From Pseudonocardia alni (GTDB lineage Bacteria; Actinomycetota; Actinomycetes; Mycobacteriales; Pseudonocardiaceae), in contig NZ_PHUJ01000003.1 in NCBI RefSeq assembly GCF_002813375.1, forward strand, positions 3,410,001 to 3,474,000: a DNA stretch of 64,000 bases, written 5' to 3'. Shown one piece after another: positions 7,905-16,704 of the stretch. The notes under the pieces were generated by a model. The model was not told where the DNA came from. It saw only the letters and a list, made by a program, of their open reading frames with translations, and ran no database searches. Within the stretch, counting starts at the first letter, position 1. Every line of letters begins with the position of its first letter. The position numbers were made by a program, and so were the translations under genes.

Positions 7905-8852
7905 ATGCGGATCGGATTCCTGGGGCCGCACGCCACGTTCACCGAGCAGGCCCTGCTGACCCTGCCCGAGTCGCGTGGCGCGGAGCTCGTGCCGCTGCCC
8001 GGCGCCCCCGCGGTGCTGGCGGCGGTCCGCGACGGCTCCGTCGACGCCGGCTGCGTGCCGATCGAGAACACCGTCGAGGGCGCCGTCCCGCCGGTGCTCG
8101 ACGGGCTCGTCGCCGATCCGCCGCTGGTGATCGCCCGTGAGGCCCGGATCGCGGTCCGGTTCTGCCTGATGGGCCGCCCGGGCACCACGGGTGACGCGAT
8201 CCGCTCGGTCGCCTCCCACGGCCACGGCATCGCCCAGACCCGCGGCTGGCTCGCCGAGCACCTGCCGGCCGCCGAGGTCCGGGTCAGCTCCTCCACCGCG
8301 GAGGCCGCGGCCCAGGCCGCCAGGGGTGAGGTCGATGCCGCCGTCGCCGCCCCGCTCGCAGCCACGCAGCACGGCCTGGAGGTGCTGGCCGACGACATCG
8401 CCGACAACGCGGGCGCCGTCACCCGCTTCGTGCTGCTGACCCGCCCCGGCCCGCCGCCGGCGCCGACCGGCTGGGACCGCACCACCCTCGCCGCGACGAC
8501 GACGAACCGCCCCGGCACCCTGCTCGGCCTGCTCACCGAGATCGCCGTCCGCGGCATCGACCTGACCCGGATCGAGTCCCGCCCGGTGAAGGGCCGCCAC
8601 GCCGAGTACTGGTTCCACCTGGACTGCTCGGGCCACGTCGCCGACCCGGCGATGGGAGAGGCCCTGGCCGCACTGCACCGTCGCTGCGACCGGCTGATCT
8701 ATCTCGGGTCGTTCCCGCGATCCGATCCCGCACCGGACGCCCCGGCGGCCGGGGTGGGGAGCCCGGTGGCGGCGCTCGGTGTCGCCACCGCCGACGACTA
8801 CGCCGCGTCCGAGCGCTGGCTCGCCGCGGTCCGACGGGGAGCCGACACGTGA
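7905..8852 (+). CDS. pheA: Prephenate dehydratase
   Basis: Predicted 315 residues, the usual length of a monofunctional actinobacterial enzyme. It converts prephenate to phenylpyruvate in phenylalanine synthesis. The catalytic domain (1-~185) starts MRIGFLGPHATFTEQAL and contains CVPIENTVEGAV and the catalytic Thr-Arg-Phe motif in AVTRFVLL. The ACT regulatory domain (~195-275) carries the phenylalanine-binding motif in TRIESRPVKG. ATG 7905 has AGGACGGA upstream. Its stop overlaps the next gene by 4 bp. Confidence 0.96.
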   Translation: MRIGFLGPHATFTEQALLTLPESRGAELVPLPGAPAVLAAVRDGSVDAGCVPIENTVEGAVPPVLDGLVADPPLVIAREARIAVRFCLMGRPGTTGDAIRSVASHGHGIAQTRGWLAEHLPAAEVRVSSSTAEAAAQAARGEVDAAVAAPLAATQHGLEVLADDIADNAGAVTRFVLLTRPGPPPAPTGWDRTTLAATTTNRPGTLLGLLTEIAVRGIDLTRIESRPVKGRHAEYWFHLDCSGHVADPAMGEALAALHRRCDRLIYLGSFPRSDPAPDAPAAGVGSPVAALGVATADDYAASERWLAAVRRGADT

Positions 8853-9595
8853 GCCACCAGACCGACGACGAGCACGACGGCGCCGCCTCCTTCGCGGCCG
8901 TCGGCACCGGCACCCGGATCGCGCAGGTCCCGCCGGACGACGGCGCGCTGCGCCTGGTGCTGGTCCGGCACGGCCGCACCCCGTCGAACGTGCGGCACCG
9001 CCTCGACACCGCGCTGCCGGGCCCCGGGCTGGACGAGCTGGGTCACGCGCAGGCCGAGGAGGTCGCCGGGCTACTCGCCGGATGGCCCGTGCAGGGCCTG
9101 TACGCGTCACGGGCGACCCGGGCGCAGGAGACCGCCGCCCCGATCGGCCGCGCGCTCGGACGCGAGGTGGAGCTGCTCCAGGGCCTGCACGAGGTGTTCG
9201 TCGGGGACCTCGAGGGCCAGGAGGGCGACGACGCCCGCGCCGCGTTCGACGAGGTCTTCGAGGCCTGGTGGGACGGTGACGTCGACCGCGCGATGCCCGG
9301 CGGCGAGTCCGCCCGCGACGTGTGGGGCCGGGCGCTGCCCGACCTCGCCGCGGTGACCTCCGGCGTGACGGAGGGGGCGGTCGTCGTCGTCAGCCACGGG
9401 GCGGCGATCCGGATCCTGTCGCTGGCGCTGCTCGGCGGGCACGACGGCTCCGGACCCGGCCACCCCGACGTCACCTACGGCCGCGAGCGCCCGGTCCCCA
9501 ACACCGGCCGGGTCGTGCTGCGTCGCGACCCCGGCGGCTGGGTCCCGGAGCTGTGGGACGCGATGCCCGGCGGGCGGCGCGCCACCCACCGGTAG
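8849..9595 (+). CDS. Histidine phosphatase family protein
   Basis: Predicted 248 residues. A phosphoglycerate-mutase-like RHG motif sits at ~40-45 (LVLVRHGRTPSN), a second catalytic arginine is in SRATRAQETA, and the late catalytic histidine is in VVVVSHGAAIRIL, so the active site is complete. Such enzymes remove phosphate from small metabolites; the substrate cannot be told. The GTG start overlaps the pheA stop, suggesting a co-translated pair; this position next to pheA is common in actinobacteria. Confidence 0.92.
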   Translation: MSHQTDDEHDGAASFAAVGTGTRIAQVPPDDGALRLVLVRHGRTPSNVRHRLDTALPGPGLDELGHAQAEEVAGLLAGWPVQGLYASRATRAQETAAPIGRALGREVELLQGLHEVFVGDLEGQEGDDARAAFDEVFEAWWDGDVDRAMPGGESARDVWGRALPDLAAVTSGVTEGAVVVVSHGAAIRILSLALLGGHDGSGPGHPDVTYGRERPVPNTGRVVLRRDPGGWVPELWDAMPGGRRATHR

Positions 9596-9598
9596 GGG

Positions 9599-9949
9599 TC
9601 AGCCCCAGCCGAGCTCGTGCAGCTTCTCCTCGGAGATGCCGAAGTGGTGCGCGATCTCGTGGACGACGGTGATCGCGACCTCGTCGACGACCTGCTCCTC
9701 GTCCTCGCAGAAGTCGAGGACGGCGTCGCGGTACACGGTGATCCGGTCCGGCAGCTCGCCTGCGTAGTCCGCGGTGCGCTCGGTCAGCGCGACGCCCTCG
9801 TAGAGCCCGAGCAGGTCCGGCTCGTCGGGGTGGCACGGCTCGACCAGCACGACGACGTTGTCCATCGCCGCGGCGAGCTCGGCGGGCACGAGGTCGAGCG
9901 CCTCGCAGACCAGCTCGTCGAACCGGTCGGCGGGCATCGCCACCGGCAC
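9599..9949 (-). CDS. Zincin-like metallopeptidase family protein
   Basis: Predicted 116 residues. Near the C-terminus is an HExxH zinc motif, VVHEIAHHFGISEEKLHELG, with a downstream Glu suitable as third ligand; this matches a short conserved actinobacterial metallopeptidase family. The N-terminus MPADRFDELVCEALDLVPAEL is typical. The GTG at 9949 (one base after the upstream stop) was chosen; GTG 9943 and ATG 9937 are alternatives that change only a few residues. It is cotranscribed with the septum-formation gene. Confidence 0.9.
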   Translation of the reverse strand: MPVAMPADRFDELVCEALDLVPAELAAAMDNVVVLVEPCHPDEPDLLGLYEGVALTERTADYAGELPDRITVYRDAVLDFCEDEEQVVDEVAITVVHEIAHHFGISEEKLHELGWG

Positions 9950-9950
9950 G

Positions 9951-11228
9951 TCAGTTGCCCGACAGCCCGGGCAGGCCGGGTGGGATGTCGAGGTCCGGCT
10001 GTCCGGCGCCGCCGTCGGGGGCGGCGGGCTGCTCGCCGTCGGGCTGCTCGACCGGGGCCTGCGAGCCGGGGGCCGGGGTGGCCGACCCGTCGGCCGGGGC
10101 ACCGTCCGGAGCGGGCGCACCGGGCGCGGACGGTGCCGGGGCGGCGGGCTGCCCGGAGACGACCAGGTTCCCCTTCACCGAGCCGGTGATCGAGGCGAAG
10201 CCGCTGTTGTCCGGCAGCAGGGTGCCGATGTTGCAGTTGACCTTGCGGCTGCCGGCCTTCCAGGACTCCTCGGAGAGGTTGCCCCAGTAGACGGTGAGGC
10301 CCTTGGCGCCGATCACCTGGTCGTTGCCGGCGAACGTGTTCGCGGCGTCGGTGCAGGCGGGCTGGAGGAACTTGTCCTGGTCCTCGATGGCCGGCCAGTC
10401 CTCCGTGAACTCGGTACCCAGGTCGACCAGCCCGACCGCCTCGACGGCGTGCGGCCCGGCGCAGTCGGTCGGGTCGCCGACGGTGCGGCCGTCGATGGCG
10501 AGGCAGGTGCCCACCGGCTGGACCGCGGACTGGTCCTGAGCCGCGACCTTGCCGGTGATCGGGAACATCTCCCCGCTGCGCGAGGCCATCTGCAGGCCGC
10601 AGCGCATGCCCTTGTCGCCGCTGTCCCAGCGCTGCTGCGACGGCTTGAGCGCGCCCACCCGGAACTTCCCGTCCGGGTCGAACTTGCCGTTCAGGTACGT
10701 GGTGACCACCGGGGTGCAGCGGTCGGCGACGAGCTTCTGCCAGGCCTCGTCGGCCGGGAACGTCGGCTGGTCGGTCAGCGCGACCCGTCCCGCCTGCTCG
10801 AACAGGTGCGGCCGGGCGCAGTCGACGGCGGCGGTGTCGGTCGCGTCGGACCGGGTCCAGTTCAGGCAGGTGCCCGGGGTGTCCGGTGGGGGCGGCAGCG
10901 GCGGGGGCTCCTCCACCTTCGGCACCCCGGAGGACGCGAACGACCCCAGCACGGGCACCTCGGCACCGAGCAGCGAGTCGACCGACGCGACGGTCAGCAT
11001 CAACACCGCGCCGACCAGGATCCCGATCCCGACCCGGCGGGCCCCGAGGAGCCCGCCCCGCCCTGCGCCCGCGCGTCCGGAGGCCTCCGACGACCGTCGC
11101 CGACGGGTCGGGGCCACCGGCGTGGCCGACGGCCGGGACAGCACCGAGGTGGTCCCCTGCCCGGCGTGGACGGCGGTGCGGCCGGTCGCGTCGGGCCGGT
11201 CGGAGCCGGCGGAGGAGCGGGAATCCAT
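9951..11228 (-). CDS. Septum formation family membrane protein
   Basis: Predicted 425 residues. A basic Arg-rich cytosolic N-terminus (~1-70) is followed by one membrane helix (VGIGILVGAVLMLTVASVDSL, shown here to 21 residues less its final L in the family sense), then a Pro-rich spacer and two extracellular repeats. Each repeat has Cys pairs and a D-C-x-x-P-H signature (DCARPH and DCAGPH), as in septum_form domains. The C-terminal ~75 residues are Ala/Pro/Gly-rich. ATG 11228 was chosen because GGGGG lies five bases upstream; ATGs at 11240 and 11243 are less well placed. The role in division is from family naming only. Confidence 0.85.
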   Translation of the reverse strand: MDSRSSAGSDRPDATGRTAVHAGQGTTSVLSRPSATPVAPTRRRRSSEASGRAGAGRGGLLGARRVGIGILVGAVLMLTVASVDSLLGAEVPVLGSFASSGVPKVEEPPPLPPPPDTPGTCLNWTRSDATDTAAVDCARPHLFEQAGRVALTDQPTFPADEAWQKLVADRCTPVVTTYLNGKFDPDGKFRVGALKPSQQRWDSGDKGMRCGLQMASRSGEMFPITGKVAAQDQSAVQPVGTCLAIDGRTVGDPTDCAGPHAVEAVGLVDLGTEFTEDWPAIEDQDKFLQPACTDAANTFAGNDQVIGAKGLTVYWGNLSEESWKAGSRKVNCNIGTLLPDNSGFASITGSVKGNLVVSGQPAAPAPSAPGAPAPDGAPADGSATPAPGSQAPVEQPDGEQPAAPDGGAGQPDLDIPPGLPGLSGN

Positions 11229-11471
11229 GACGTCCCCCATCATGCAGCCGGGGTAGGCCCGGCTTCACCCGGCCGGTGCCCCGGCGCGGCGGTCGGTCGG
11301 CCGGATGCTGTGAACGTGCAGGTCCGCCCGGTGCGACGGGGTGCCGCGACCACTCGTCCGGGCGGGTGTGGGTGAAACGCAGCCGAATCGTCATCCGGGA
11401 ACGGCCGGTGGTCGTCGGCCGCTCCCGGTACGGTGCGCGCGGGGGACGGGAGTGACGATGGGGGACCAGCG

Positions 11472-12236
11472 ATGACCGACGGACCGCGCGCCGGCGGCGG
11501 CCCGGACGACAGCACGCCGCCCGCCGGTACGCCGAGGGCGACACCGGGCGGCGCGACACCGGAGCCGCAGTCGACGACGCCGACACCGCAGACCGACGGA
11601 CCGGCGACGGCGCCGTGGGCGAACACGCCCGCCGAGCAGCCCGCCGAGGCCCCGCGCGGCCGGATCCGGCAGCAGGACGGCAGCACCGCGCCGCGCGAGC
11701 CCACGCTCGCCGAGAAGCGCGCCCGCGAGCAGAAGCTGCGCGCGGACCGCGAGGCGGTGCGGCTCAAGGAGGCCCGCTCCAAGACCACGAAGCGGGTGCT
11801 GATCGGCGCCGGCGCGACCGTCGGCGTCGTCGCCCTGATCGCGGCCGTCTACGCCGGGTCCGGTGGCGGCAGCGAGTCGGTCGAGGCGCGCTGCGTCGAC
11901 GACCAGGGCGTCGTCGTGCCGGACGAGAACTGCAGCGGCACCCAGAGCCAGGGCCAGGTGTCCAACGGGGGCGGCGGCTTCGCCTTCGTCCCGATCTTCC
12001 TGGGCGGCGGCGGCCGGCAGTACCACTACAACTACGGCGGCAGCGGCGGCGTCGGCCAGGTCGCGACCGGCGGGAACGTGTCCCCGCCGCCGAGCGGCAC
12101 CACGGTCCGCAGCGGCACCTCCGGATCCACACTCGGGTCGACCAGCCGCAGCGGCACCATCTCCCGCGGCGGTCTCGGCGTCGGCGGCGGCTCGTCGTCG
12201 TCCTCGGGCGGCTCCGGCTTCTCCAGCGGGAGCTGA
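11472..12236 (+). CDS. YgiB/YjfM-like (DUF1190-type) Gly-rich membrane protein
   Basis: Predicted 254 residues. A Pro/Thr-rich cytosolic start (~1-70) and a charged helix (LAEKRAREQKLRADREAVRL) lead to one membrane segment (VLIGAGATVGVVALIAAVYA). The outer part has a two-cysteine motif (ARCVDDQGVVVPDENCSG) and a Gly/Ser-rich tail with YHYNYGG. In E. coli such proteins sit beside a glutathionylspermidine-synthase-like ATP-grasp protein and a DUF350 protein, exactly the order seen here. ATG 11472 has GGGGA upstream. It ends 3 bp before the next gene. Confidence 0.75.
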   Translation: MTDGPRAGGGPDDSTPPAGTPRATPGGATPEPQSTTPTPQTDGPATAPWANTPAEQPAEAPRGRIRQQDGSTAPREPTLAEKRAREQKLRADREAVRLKEARSKTTKRVLIGAGATVGVVALIAAVYAGSGGGSESVEARCVDDQGVVVPDENCSGTQSQGQVSNGGGGFAFVPIFLGGGGRQYHYNYGGSGGVGQVATGGNVSPPPSGTTVRSGTSGSTLGSTSRSGTISRGGLGVGGGSSSSSGGSGFSSGS

Positions 12237-12239
12237 GGC

Positions 12240-13406
12240 GTGCGACGCGAACGCGGCACCCCCCGTCCGGACTGGCAGCGCACCGTCGCCGAGCAGGGGC
12301 TCGCCTTCGGCACCCCCGGCCGGGACGGCTCGGGCAACGAGCGGCCCTACTGGGACGAGTCGGTGCACTACGTCTTCGAGATGGACGAGGTCCTGTCCCT
12401 CGAGGCCGACGTCGAGGTGCTCCAGTCGATGTGCCTGTCGGCGGTCGACCACGTGGTCACCACCGAGCGGTTCCGGGACTTCGCGCTGCCCGAGTGGTGT
12501 TGGGAGCAGGTCGCGCAGTCCTGGCGCCGCTCGGACCCGCACCTCTACGGCCGCTTCGACCTGCGCTACGACGGCTCCGGCCCGGCCAAGCTGCTCGAGT
12601 ACAACGCGGACACCCCCACCTCGCTGCTGGAGGCCTCGATCCTGCAGTGGCACTGGCTGTCCGACGTCCACCCGGGCGACGACCAGTGGAACTCCCTGCA
12701 CGAGAAGCTCGTCGAACGCTGGGGCGAGCTGAAGGGTCTGCTGCCGTCGTCGGAGGTGCACGTCACCTGGTCCGGCGCCGAGTCCACCGGCGAGGACCAC
12801 ATCACCGTCGGTTACCTGCAGGAGACCGCCGCCGAGGCGGGCCTCGACACCGTCGGACTGTCCATCGAGGACATCGGCTGGGACTCCGCACTGGACCGCT
12901 TCGTCGACCTCGAGGAAGCTCCGATGTCGACGGTGTTCAAGCTCTACCCGTGGGAGTGGATGCTGTCGGACGAGTTCGGCAAGCACGTCACCCGCAGCCT
13001 GCCCGAGACGCTGTGGCTCGAACCGCTGTGGAAGACCCTGCTGTCGAACAAGGCGCTGCTCGCGGTGCTGTGGGAGATGTACCCCGGGCACCCGAACCTG
13101 CTGCCCGCCTCGCTCGGCAACCCCGGCATCCTCACCGAGTACGTCCGCAAGCCCCTGCTGGGCCGCGAGGGCGCCAACATCGCGATCGTCGCCCCCGGCT
13201 ACGAGACCGCGACCGGCGGCGTCTACGGCGACGAGGGCTTCGTCTATCAGATGTTCGACCCGCTGCCCGAATTCGACGGGTTCCGTCCCTGCCTGGGCGC
13301 CTGGCTGGTCGGTGACACCGCCGCCGGGCTCGGCATCCGCGAGACCGCCGGCCTGATCACCGACGACGGCGCGGCCTTCGTGCCGCACCGCATCCCCGAG
13401 TCCTGA
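12240..13406 (+). CDS. Glutathionylspermidine synthase-like ATP-grasp protein (YgiC/YjfC type)
   Basis: Predicted 388 residues, matching the C-terminal synthetase half of glutathionylspermidine synthase without the amidase half. The signature GRFDLRYDGSGPAKLLEYNA (~100-120) and NADTPTSLLEAS are the pre-ATP-grasp core. Later segments (VFKLYPWEWML, NPGILTEYVRKPLLGREGAN) carry the ATP-binding Lys/Glu and the basic loop. It would ligate an amine to a carboxylate using ATP, but the substrate of these stand-alone versions is unknown. The GTG at 12240 lies 3 bp after the previous stop. Confidence 0.9.
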   Translation: MRRERGTPRPDWQRTVAEQGLAFGTPGRDGSGNERPYWDESVHYVFEMDEVLSLEADVEVLQSMCLSAVDHVVTTERFRDFALPEWCWEQVAQSWRRSDPHLYGRFDLRYDGSGPAKLLEYNADTPTSLLEASILQWHWLSDVHPGDDQWNSLHEKLVERWGELKGLLPSSEVHVTWSGAESTGEDHITVGYLQETAAEAGLDTVGLSIEDIGWDSALDRFVDLEEAPMSTVFKLYPWEWMLSDEFGKHVTRSLPETLWLEPLWKTLLSNKALLAVLWEMYPGHPNLLPASLGNPGILTEYVRKPLLGREGANIAIVAPGYETATGGVYGDEGFVYQMFDPLPEFDGFRPCLGAWLVGDTAAGLGIRETAGLITDDGAAFVPHRIPES

Positions 13407-13458
13407 CCCTGTTCCTGCACCAGTTCCTGCACACCCCCGCTCCCCGGAGGTACCTCCC

Positions 13459-13911
13459 GTGATCCTCGCCCAGGCGTTCGACGCCACGTACTGGGGCTTC
13501 CTCGGCCGCGGTGTCGGCGCGATCCTGCTCTACGCCGTGATCGGCACCCTGCTCATGCTGGTCGGCTTCTGGGCCATCGACCTCACCACGCCCGGCAAGC
13601 TCCCGGCGATGGTCCGCGGCGGTCTGCCGAACGCGGTCACGATCACCTCGGCCGGAATGCTGTCGATGGCGTTCATCATCGTCACCGCGATCTACGGCTC
13701 GTACGGCTCGCTGCTGCAGGGCGTCGTGTCGTCGCTGGTGTTCGGCCTGATCGGGATCATCGCCCAGGTCGCCGCGGTGCGGCTGCTGGAGTGGGTGACC
13801 GGCATCGACATCGGCGAGGTCATCCAGTCCGACGAGCCGCGGGCGGTGGCGAAGGTCGTCGCGGCCGCGCACGTCGCGCTCGGCCTGATCGTCGCGGTCG
13901 CCGTCTTCTAG
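13459..13911 (+). CDS. DUF350 membrane protein
   Basis: Predicted 150 residues with four hydrophobic helices in two similar halves, the layout of DUF350 (YjfL-like). A GGAGG ribosome site lies ten bases before the GTG at 13459. With the two genes upstream it completes the YgiB / ATP-grasp / DUF350 set that in enterobacteria is associated with envelope stress and linked to a ligase acting on a membrane substrate. Cotranscription is likely. Confidence 0.88.
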   Translation: MILAQAFDATYWGFLGRGVGAILLYAVIGTLLMLVGFWAIDLTTPGKLPAMVRGGLPNAVTITSAGMLSMAFIIVTAIYGSYGSLLQGVVSSLVFGLIGIIAQVAAVRLLEWVTGIDIGEVIQSDEPRAVAKVVAAAHVALGLIVAVAVF

Positions 13912-13931
13912 GCCCACCGTCCCGACGCCGC

Positions 13932-15056
13932 TCAGGCCAGGGCGGTCAGCACCTCGACCCTGGCCTGTGGCGTCGGCATCGTGGCGATCTCGGTGCGGAC
14001 GTCGCGGGCGGCGGCCGCGAGTTCGCCGTCGTGCAGCAGCCTGCGCAGCGTGTCGGCGGTGAACGGGCCACCCAGTCCGGCGCCGCGGGCGGCGACCAGC
14101 TCGGCGTTGTGACGCCGGTCGCCGGGTCCGGGCAGCGCGAGCTGCGGGACGCCCGCGGCGAGCGCGGCCAGCACGTGCGCGGCGCTGCCGTCGTGCAGCA
14201 CCGCCGCGCAGGCCGGCAGCAGCTCGTCCAGCGGGACCCGCCCGACGGTGCGCACCCCCGGCCCGTGGTGGCGCAGCAGCCGCGCCGGGGGACGGACGAG
14301 CACGAGCTCGCAGTCCGTGCCGTCGGCGCGGACGCCCTGCAGCGCGCGCACCGCGGAGGACTGCAGGTCCCCGCGCACCGGTCCGCCGCCGCGCAGCACC
14401 AGCACCCGCGGGCGGACCGAGGGGCCGCTCAGCCAGGCGGGCAGCGAGGACCGGCCGGAGCCGCGGGTCCGCCCCGGCCGCACGGCCAGCGCGTCGCGCG
14501 CCCCGACGAGGCTCGACGGGGCGATGGTCAGCGCGATCGCCGGCGGCGGGACCCCGCGCAGCCCGTGCCGGAGCCGGGCACGCTGCAGGGGGCGGGAGTC
14601 CAGCAACGTGCGGACCAGCGCGAACCCGTCGAGCAGGCCGTTCTCGTGCAGCACCGCCGGGACGTCGTGCCGGGCGGCCGCGAGCGCCCCCGCGACCGCG
14701 AGGGGCTCGTACACCACGACGTCGGGCCGCCACTGCTCGGCGACGGTCACCAGCGCGTCGGTCAACTCCTCGTTCACCGGGCCGAACAGCGAGCGCACCC
14801 CGGCGTCGCCGCCGCGCCCGGCCAGCTCGGCCCGTGCGGTCACCGGGTGCGCGACGAGCGAACGCGCGGCCAGCCTGCCCACCCGCAGGCTGCGGGCGAC
14901 GTCGATGAACGGCAGCGGGTCCGCCCCGGGGAGCGGGTGCGCGTCGCCCCCGCCGGCGAGCAGCACCTCGTGCCCGGAGTCCCAGAGCGCGTGGGCGAGC
15001 GGCAACAGCGGTGTCAGGTGCCCCGACAGCGGGGCCGCCACCACCAGAACGCGCAC
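13932..15056 (-). CDS. GT-B glycosyltransferase (UGT/MGT-like)
   Basis: Predicted 374 residues. The N-terminus VRVLVVAAPLSGHLTPLLPL is the acceptor-domain start of UGT-like transferases. The C-terminal nucleotide-sugar domain has VGRVPLDELLPACAAVLHDG followed by AALAAGVPQLALPGPGDR, the usual donor-binding loop with the His/Asp pair. It probably transfers a sugar to a small lipophilic or secondary-metabolite acceptor; the substrate is unknown. The GTG at 15056 is set by the TACCCT element at 15063-15068, which would make the message leaderless. Confidence 0.85.
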   Translation of the reverse strand: MRVLVVAAPLSGHLTPLLPLAHALWDSGHEVLLAGGGDAHPLPGADPLPFIDVARSLRVGRLAARSLVAHPVTARAELAGRGGDAGVRSLFGPVNEELTDALVTVAEQWRPDVVVYEPLAVAGALAAARHDVPAVLHENGLLDGFALVRTLLDSRPLQRARLRHGLRGVPPPAIALTIAPSSLVGARDALAVRPGRTRGSGRSSLPAWLSGPSVRPRVLVLRGGGPVRGDLQSSAVRALQGVRADGTDCELVLVRPPARLLRHHGPGVRTVGRVPLDELLPACAAVLHDGSAAHVLAALAAGVPQLALPGPGDRRHNAELVAARGAGLGGPFTADTLRRLLHDGELAAAARDVRTEIATMPTPQARVEVLTALA

Positions 15057-15062
15057 CGTTCG

Positions 15063-15068
15063 AGGGTA
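15063..15068 (-). promoter_or_regulatory. -10 hexamer, leaderless, glycosyltransferase side
   Basis: On the minus strand TACCCT is followed by six bases (CGAACG) and then the GTG at 15056. Together with 15111-15116 it forms a compact divergent promoter. Confidence 0.55.
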
Positions 15069-15110
15069 ACCGCCACGCGGTCGTCCGGGGGCGGTCTCCG
15101 CGCGGTTCCG

Positions 15111-15116
15111 TACGCT
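15111..15116 (+). promoter_or_regulatory. -10 hexamer, leaderless, HAD side
   Basis: TACGCT is followed by six bases (CTGGGT) and the GTG at 15123. The two divergent start codons are only 66 bp apart. Confidence 0.55.
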
Positions 15117-15122
15117 CTGGGT

Positions 15123-15962
15123 GTGATCGTCGAGAACGCGCCCCGGCTCGTCGCCACCGACGTCGACGGGACCCTCCTCGACGGCGGCGGCGCGGTCACC
15201 CCGCGCACCGTCGCCGTGCTGGAGCGGGCGGTCGCCGCCGGCGCCGGCTTCGTGCTGGTCACCGGCCGCCCGCCGCGCTGGATCCCGCCGGTGCTCGCGC
15301 GGCTGCCCGAGGGCCTGGTGCGGCTGTGCGTGTGCGCGAACGGCGCGGTGCTCTACGACGCCGCCGACGACGCCGTGCTCGGCGCGCACACCCTCGAGCC
15401 CGCCACGATCCGCGAGCTCGCCGGCCTCGCCGCGGAGCTGTTCCCCGGCTGCGGGTTCGGTGTCGAGCGCGTCGGGAACGCCGAGGGCGACGGCGGCCCG
15501 CGGGGGATCGTCGACGAGTTCCTCACCGACCCCGGCTACGTCCACGCCTGGGGCGAGCACGACGGCGGCTCCACCAGCCGCGAGGACCTGCTCGGCCGCC
15601 CGGCGACGAAGGTGCTGATCCGCTCCCCGGAGCTGACCAGCGAGCAGATGATGGACGCGCTCGCACCGAAGGCCGGCGGGCTGGCCGACCTGACGTTCTC
15701 GCACCCGTCGGGGCTGCTGGAGGCCTCCGCTCCCGGGGTCACCAAGGCGACCGGCCTCGCCGAGGTCGCCCGCCGTCTCGGGGTGACCGCGGCGGACACC
15801 GTGGCGTTCGGCGACATGCCCAACGACCGGGAGATGCTGCGCTGGGCCGGGCTCGGCGTCGCGATGGGCAACGCCCACCCGGACCTGGTCGGGCTCGCCG
15901 ACGAGGTGACGGCACCGCACACCCACGACGGGCTCGCCGAGATCCTGGAGCGCTGGTTCTGA
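15123..15962 (+). CDS. HAD family (Cof-type) phosphatase
   Basis: Predicted 279 residues. It contains HAD motif I VATDVDGTLLDG (~12-23), a Ser/Thr loop (VLVTGRPPRW), a lysine in GVTKATGLAEVARRLG and motif IV FGDMPNDREML. The large cap between motifs I and III is the Cof/C2B type. These enzymes hydrolyse phosphorylated sugars or cofactors; the substrate cannot be predicted. The start is fixed by the leaderless promoter, and a GTG two bases earlier is out of frame. Confidence 0.92.
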   Translation: MIVENAPRLVATDVDGTLLDGGGAVTPRTVAVLERAVAAGAGFVLVTGRPPRWIPPVLARLPEGLVRLCVCANGAVLYDAADDAVLGAHTLEPATIRELAGLAAELFPGCGFGVERVGNAEGDGGPRGIVDEFLTDPGYVHAWGEHDGGSTSREDLLGRPATKVLIRSPELTSEQMMDALAPKAGGLADLTFSHPSGLLEASAPGVTKATGLAEVARRLGVTAADTVAFGDMPNDREMLRWAGLGVAMGNAHPDLVGLADEVTAPHTHDGLAEILERWF

Positions 15963-16118
15963 GCGCACCCGGCGCTGTTCACCCGCCCGTCGACGAGCGG
16001 TCATGCCCGGTCCCACGGGCCGCCCCGACCCGGCCCACGACCCCGCCCGCGCGTACCATCACCGGCTGTCATCGCCCGCGAGCCGGGTGCCAGCGCCCGC
16101 GCCAGGAGGCCCCCACCC

Positions 16119-16700
16119 GTGGCTGACACGGCAGACACCCTGGACCGTTCCGGTCCGCAACCGCCCGCCGACGTCCCGCCCACCGGCGAGGTCGCCGTGC
16201 TGGCGTCCGTGCAGGGCGCTCTCGGAGGCGACACCACCGTGCGGGTCGCCCGCGGGATGTCGCTGTTCGGCGAGCACGCCGCGGGCTGGCTCGCGATCGG
16301 CGTCGTGGGTGCCGCGCTGGACCGCCCCCGCCGTCGTGAGTGGCTCGGCTCCGCCGCGGCCGTCGCGTTCGCGCACGGCGCCTCGATCGGGATCAAGCGC
16401 GTCGTCCGGCGCCGCCGCCCCGACCACCCCGCGGTCCGGGTCCTGGTGGGCACCCCGAGCCGGCTGAGCTTCCCGTCCTCGCACGCCACGTCCACCACCG
16501 CCGCCGCCGTGCTCTACGGCGGCCTGCTGGGCAGGCGCTCCCGCCCGGTGGCCGCGGCGGGTGTGGGCCTGATGGCGCTGTCGCGCCTGGTCCTCGGCGT
16601 GCACTACCCGACCGACGTCGCCACCGGCACCGCGCTCGGCGCGGCCGTCGCCGGTACCGCGCGTCGCGTGATCTCACGCAACCCCACCACCGGAGGGTGA
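16119..16700 (+). CDS. PAP2 phosphatase, decaprenylphosphoryl-5-phosphoribose phosphatase candidate
   Basis: Predicted 193 residues with about four membrane segments. All three PAP2 motifs are present: KRVVRRRRP, the PSSH catalytic motif (SFPSSHATST), and SRLVLGVHYPTD. It ends 4 bp before the UbiA-type phosphoribosyltransferase, the same pairing as mycobacterial Rv3807c/Rv3806c. There the phosphatase removes the 5-phosphate from decaprenylphosphoryl-phosphoribose on the way to decaprenylphosphoryl-arabinose. GTG 16119 has CAGGAGGC upstream. The assignment rests on neighbour order and motifs. Confidence 0.88.
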   Translation: MADTADTLDRSGPQPPADVPPTGEVAVLASVQGALGGDTTVRVARGMSLFGEHAAGWLAIGVVGAALDRPRRREWLGSAAAVAFAHGASIGIKRVVRRRRPDHPAVRVLVGTPSRLSFPSSHATSTTAAAVLYGGLLGRRSRPVAAAGVGLMALSRLVLGVHYPTDVATGTALGAAVAGTARRVISRNPTTGG

Positions 16701-16704
16701 GCGC

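Noticed and set aside
13791..15962. A 723-residue plus-strand frame running into the HAD gene
   Set aside because: Its first ~440 residues are the shadow of the minus-strand glycosyltransferase; only the HAD part from 15123 is real.
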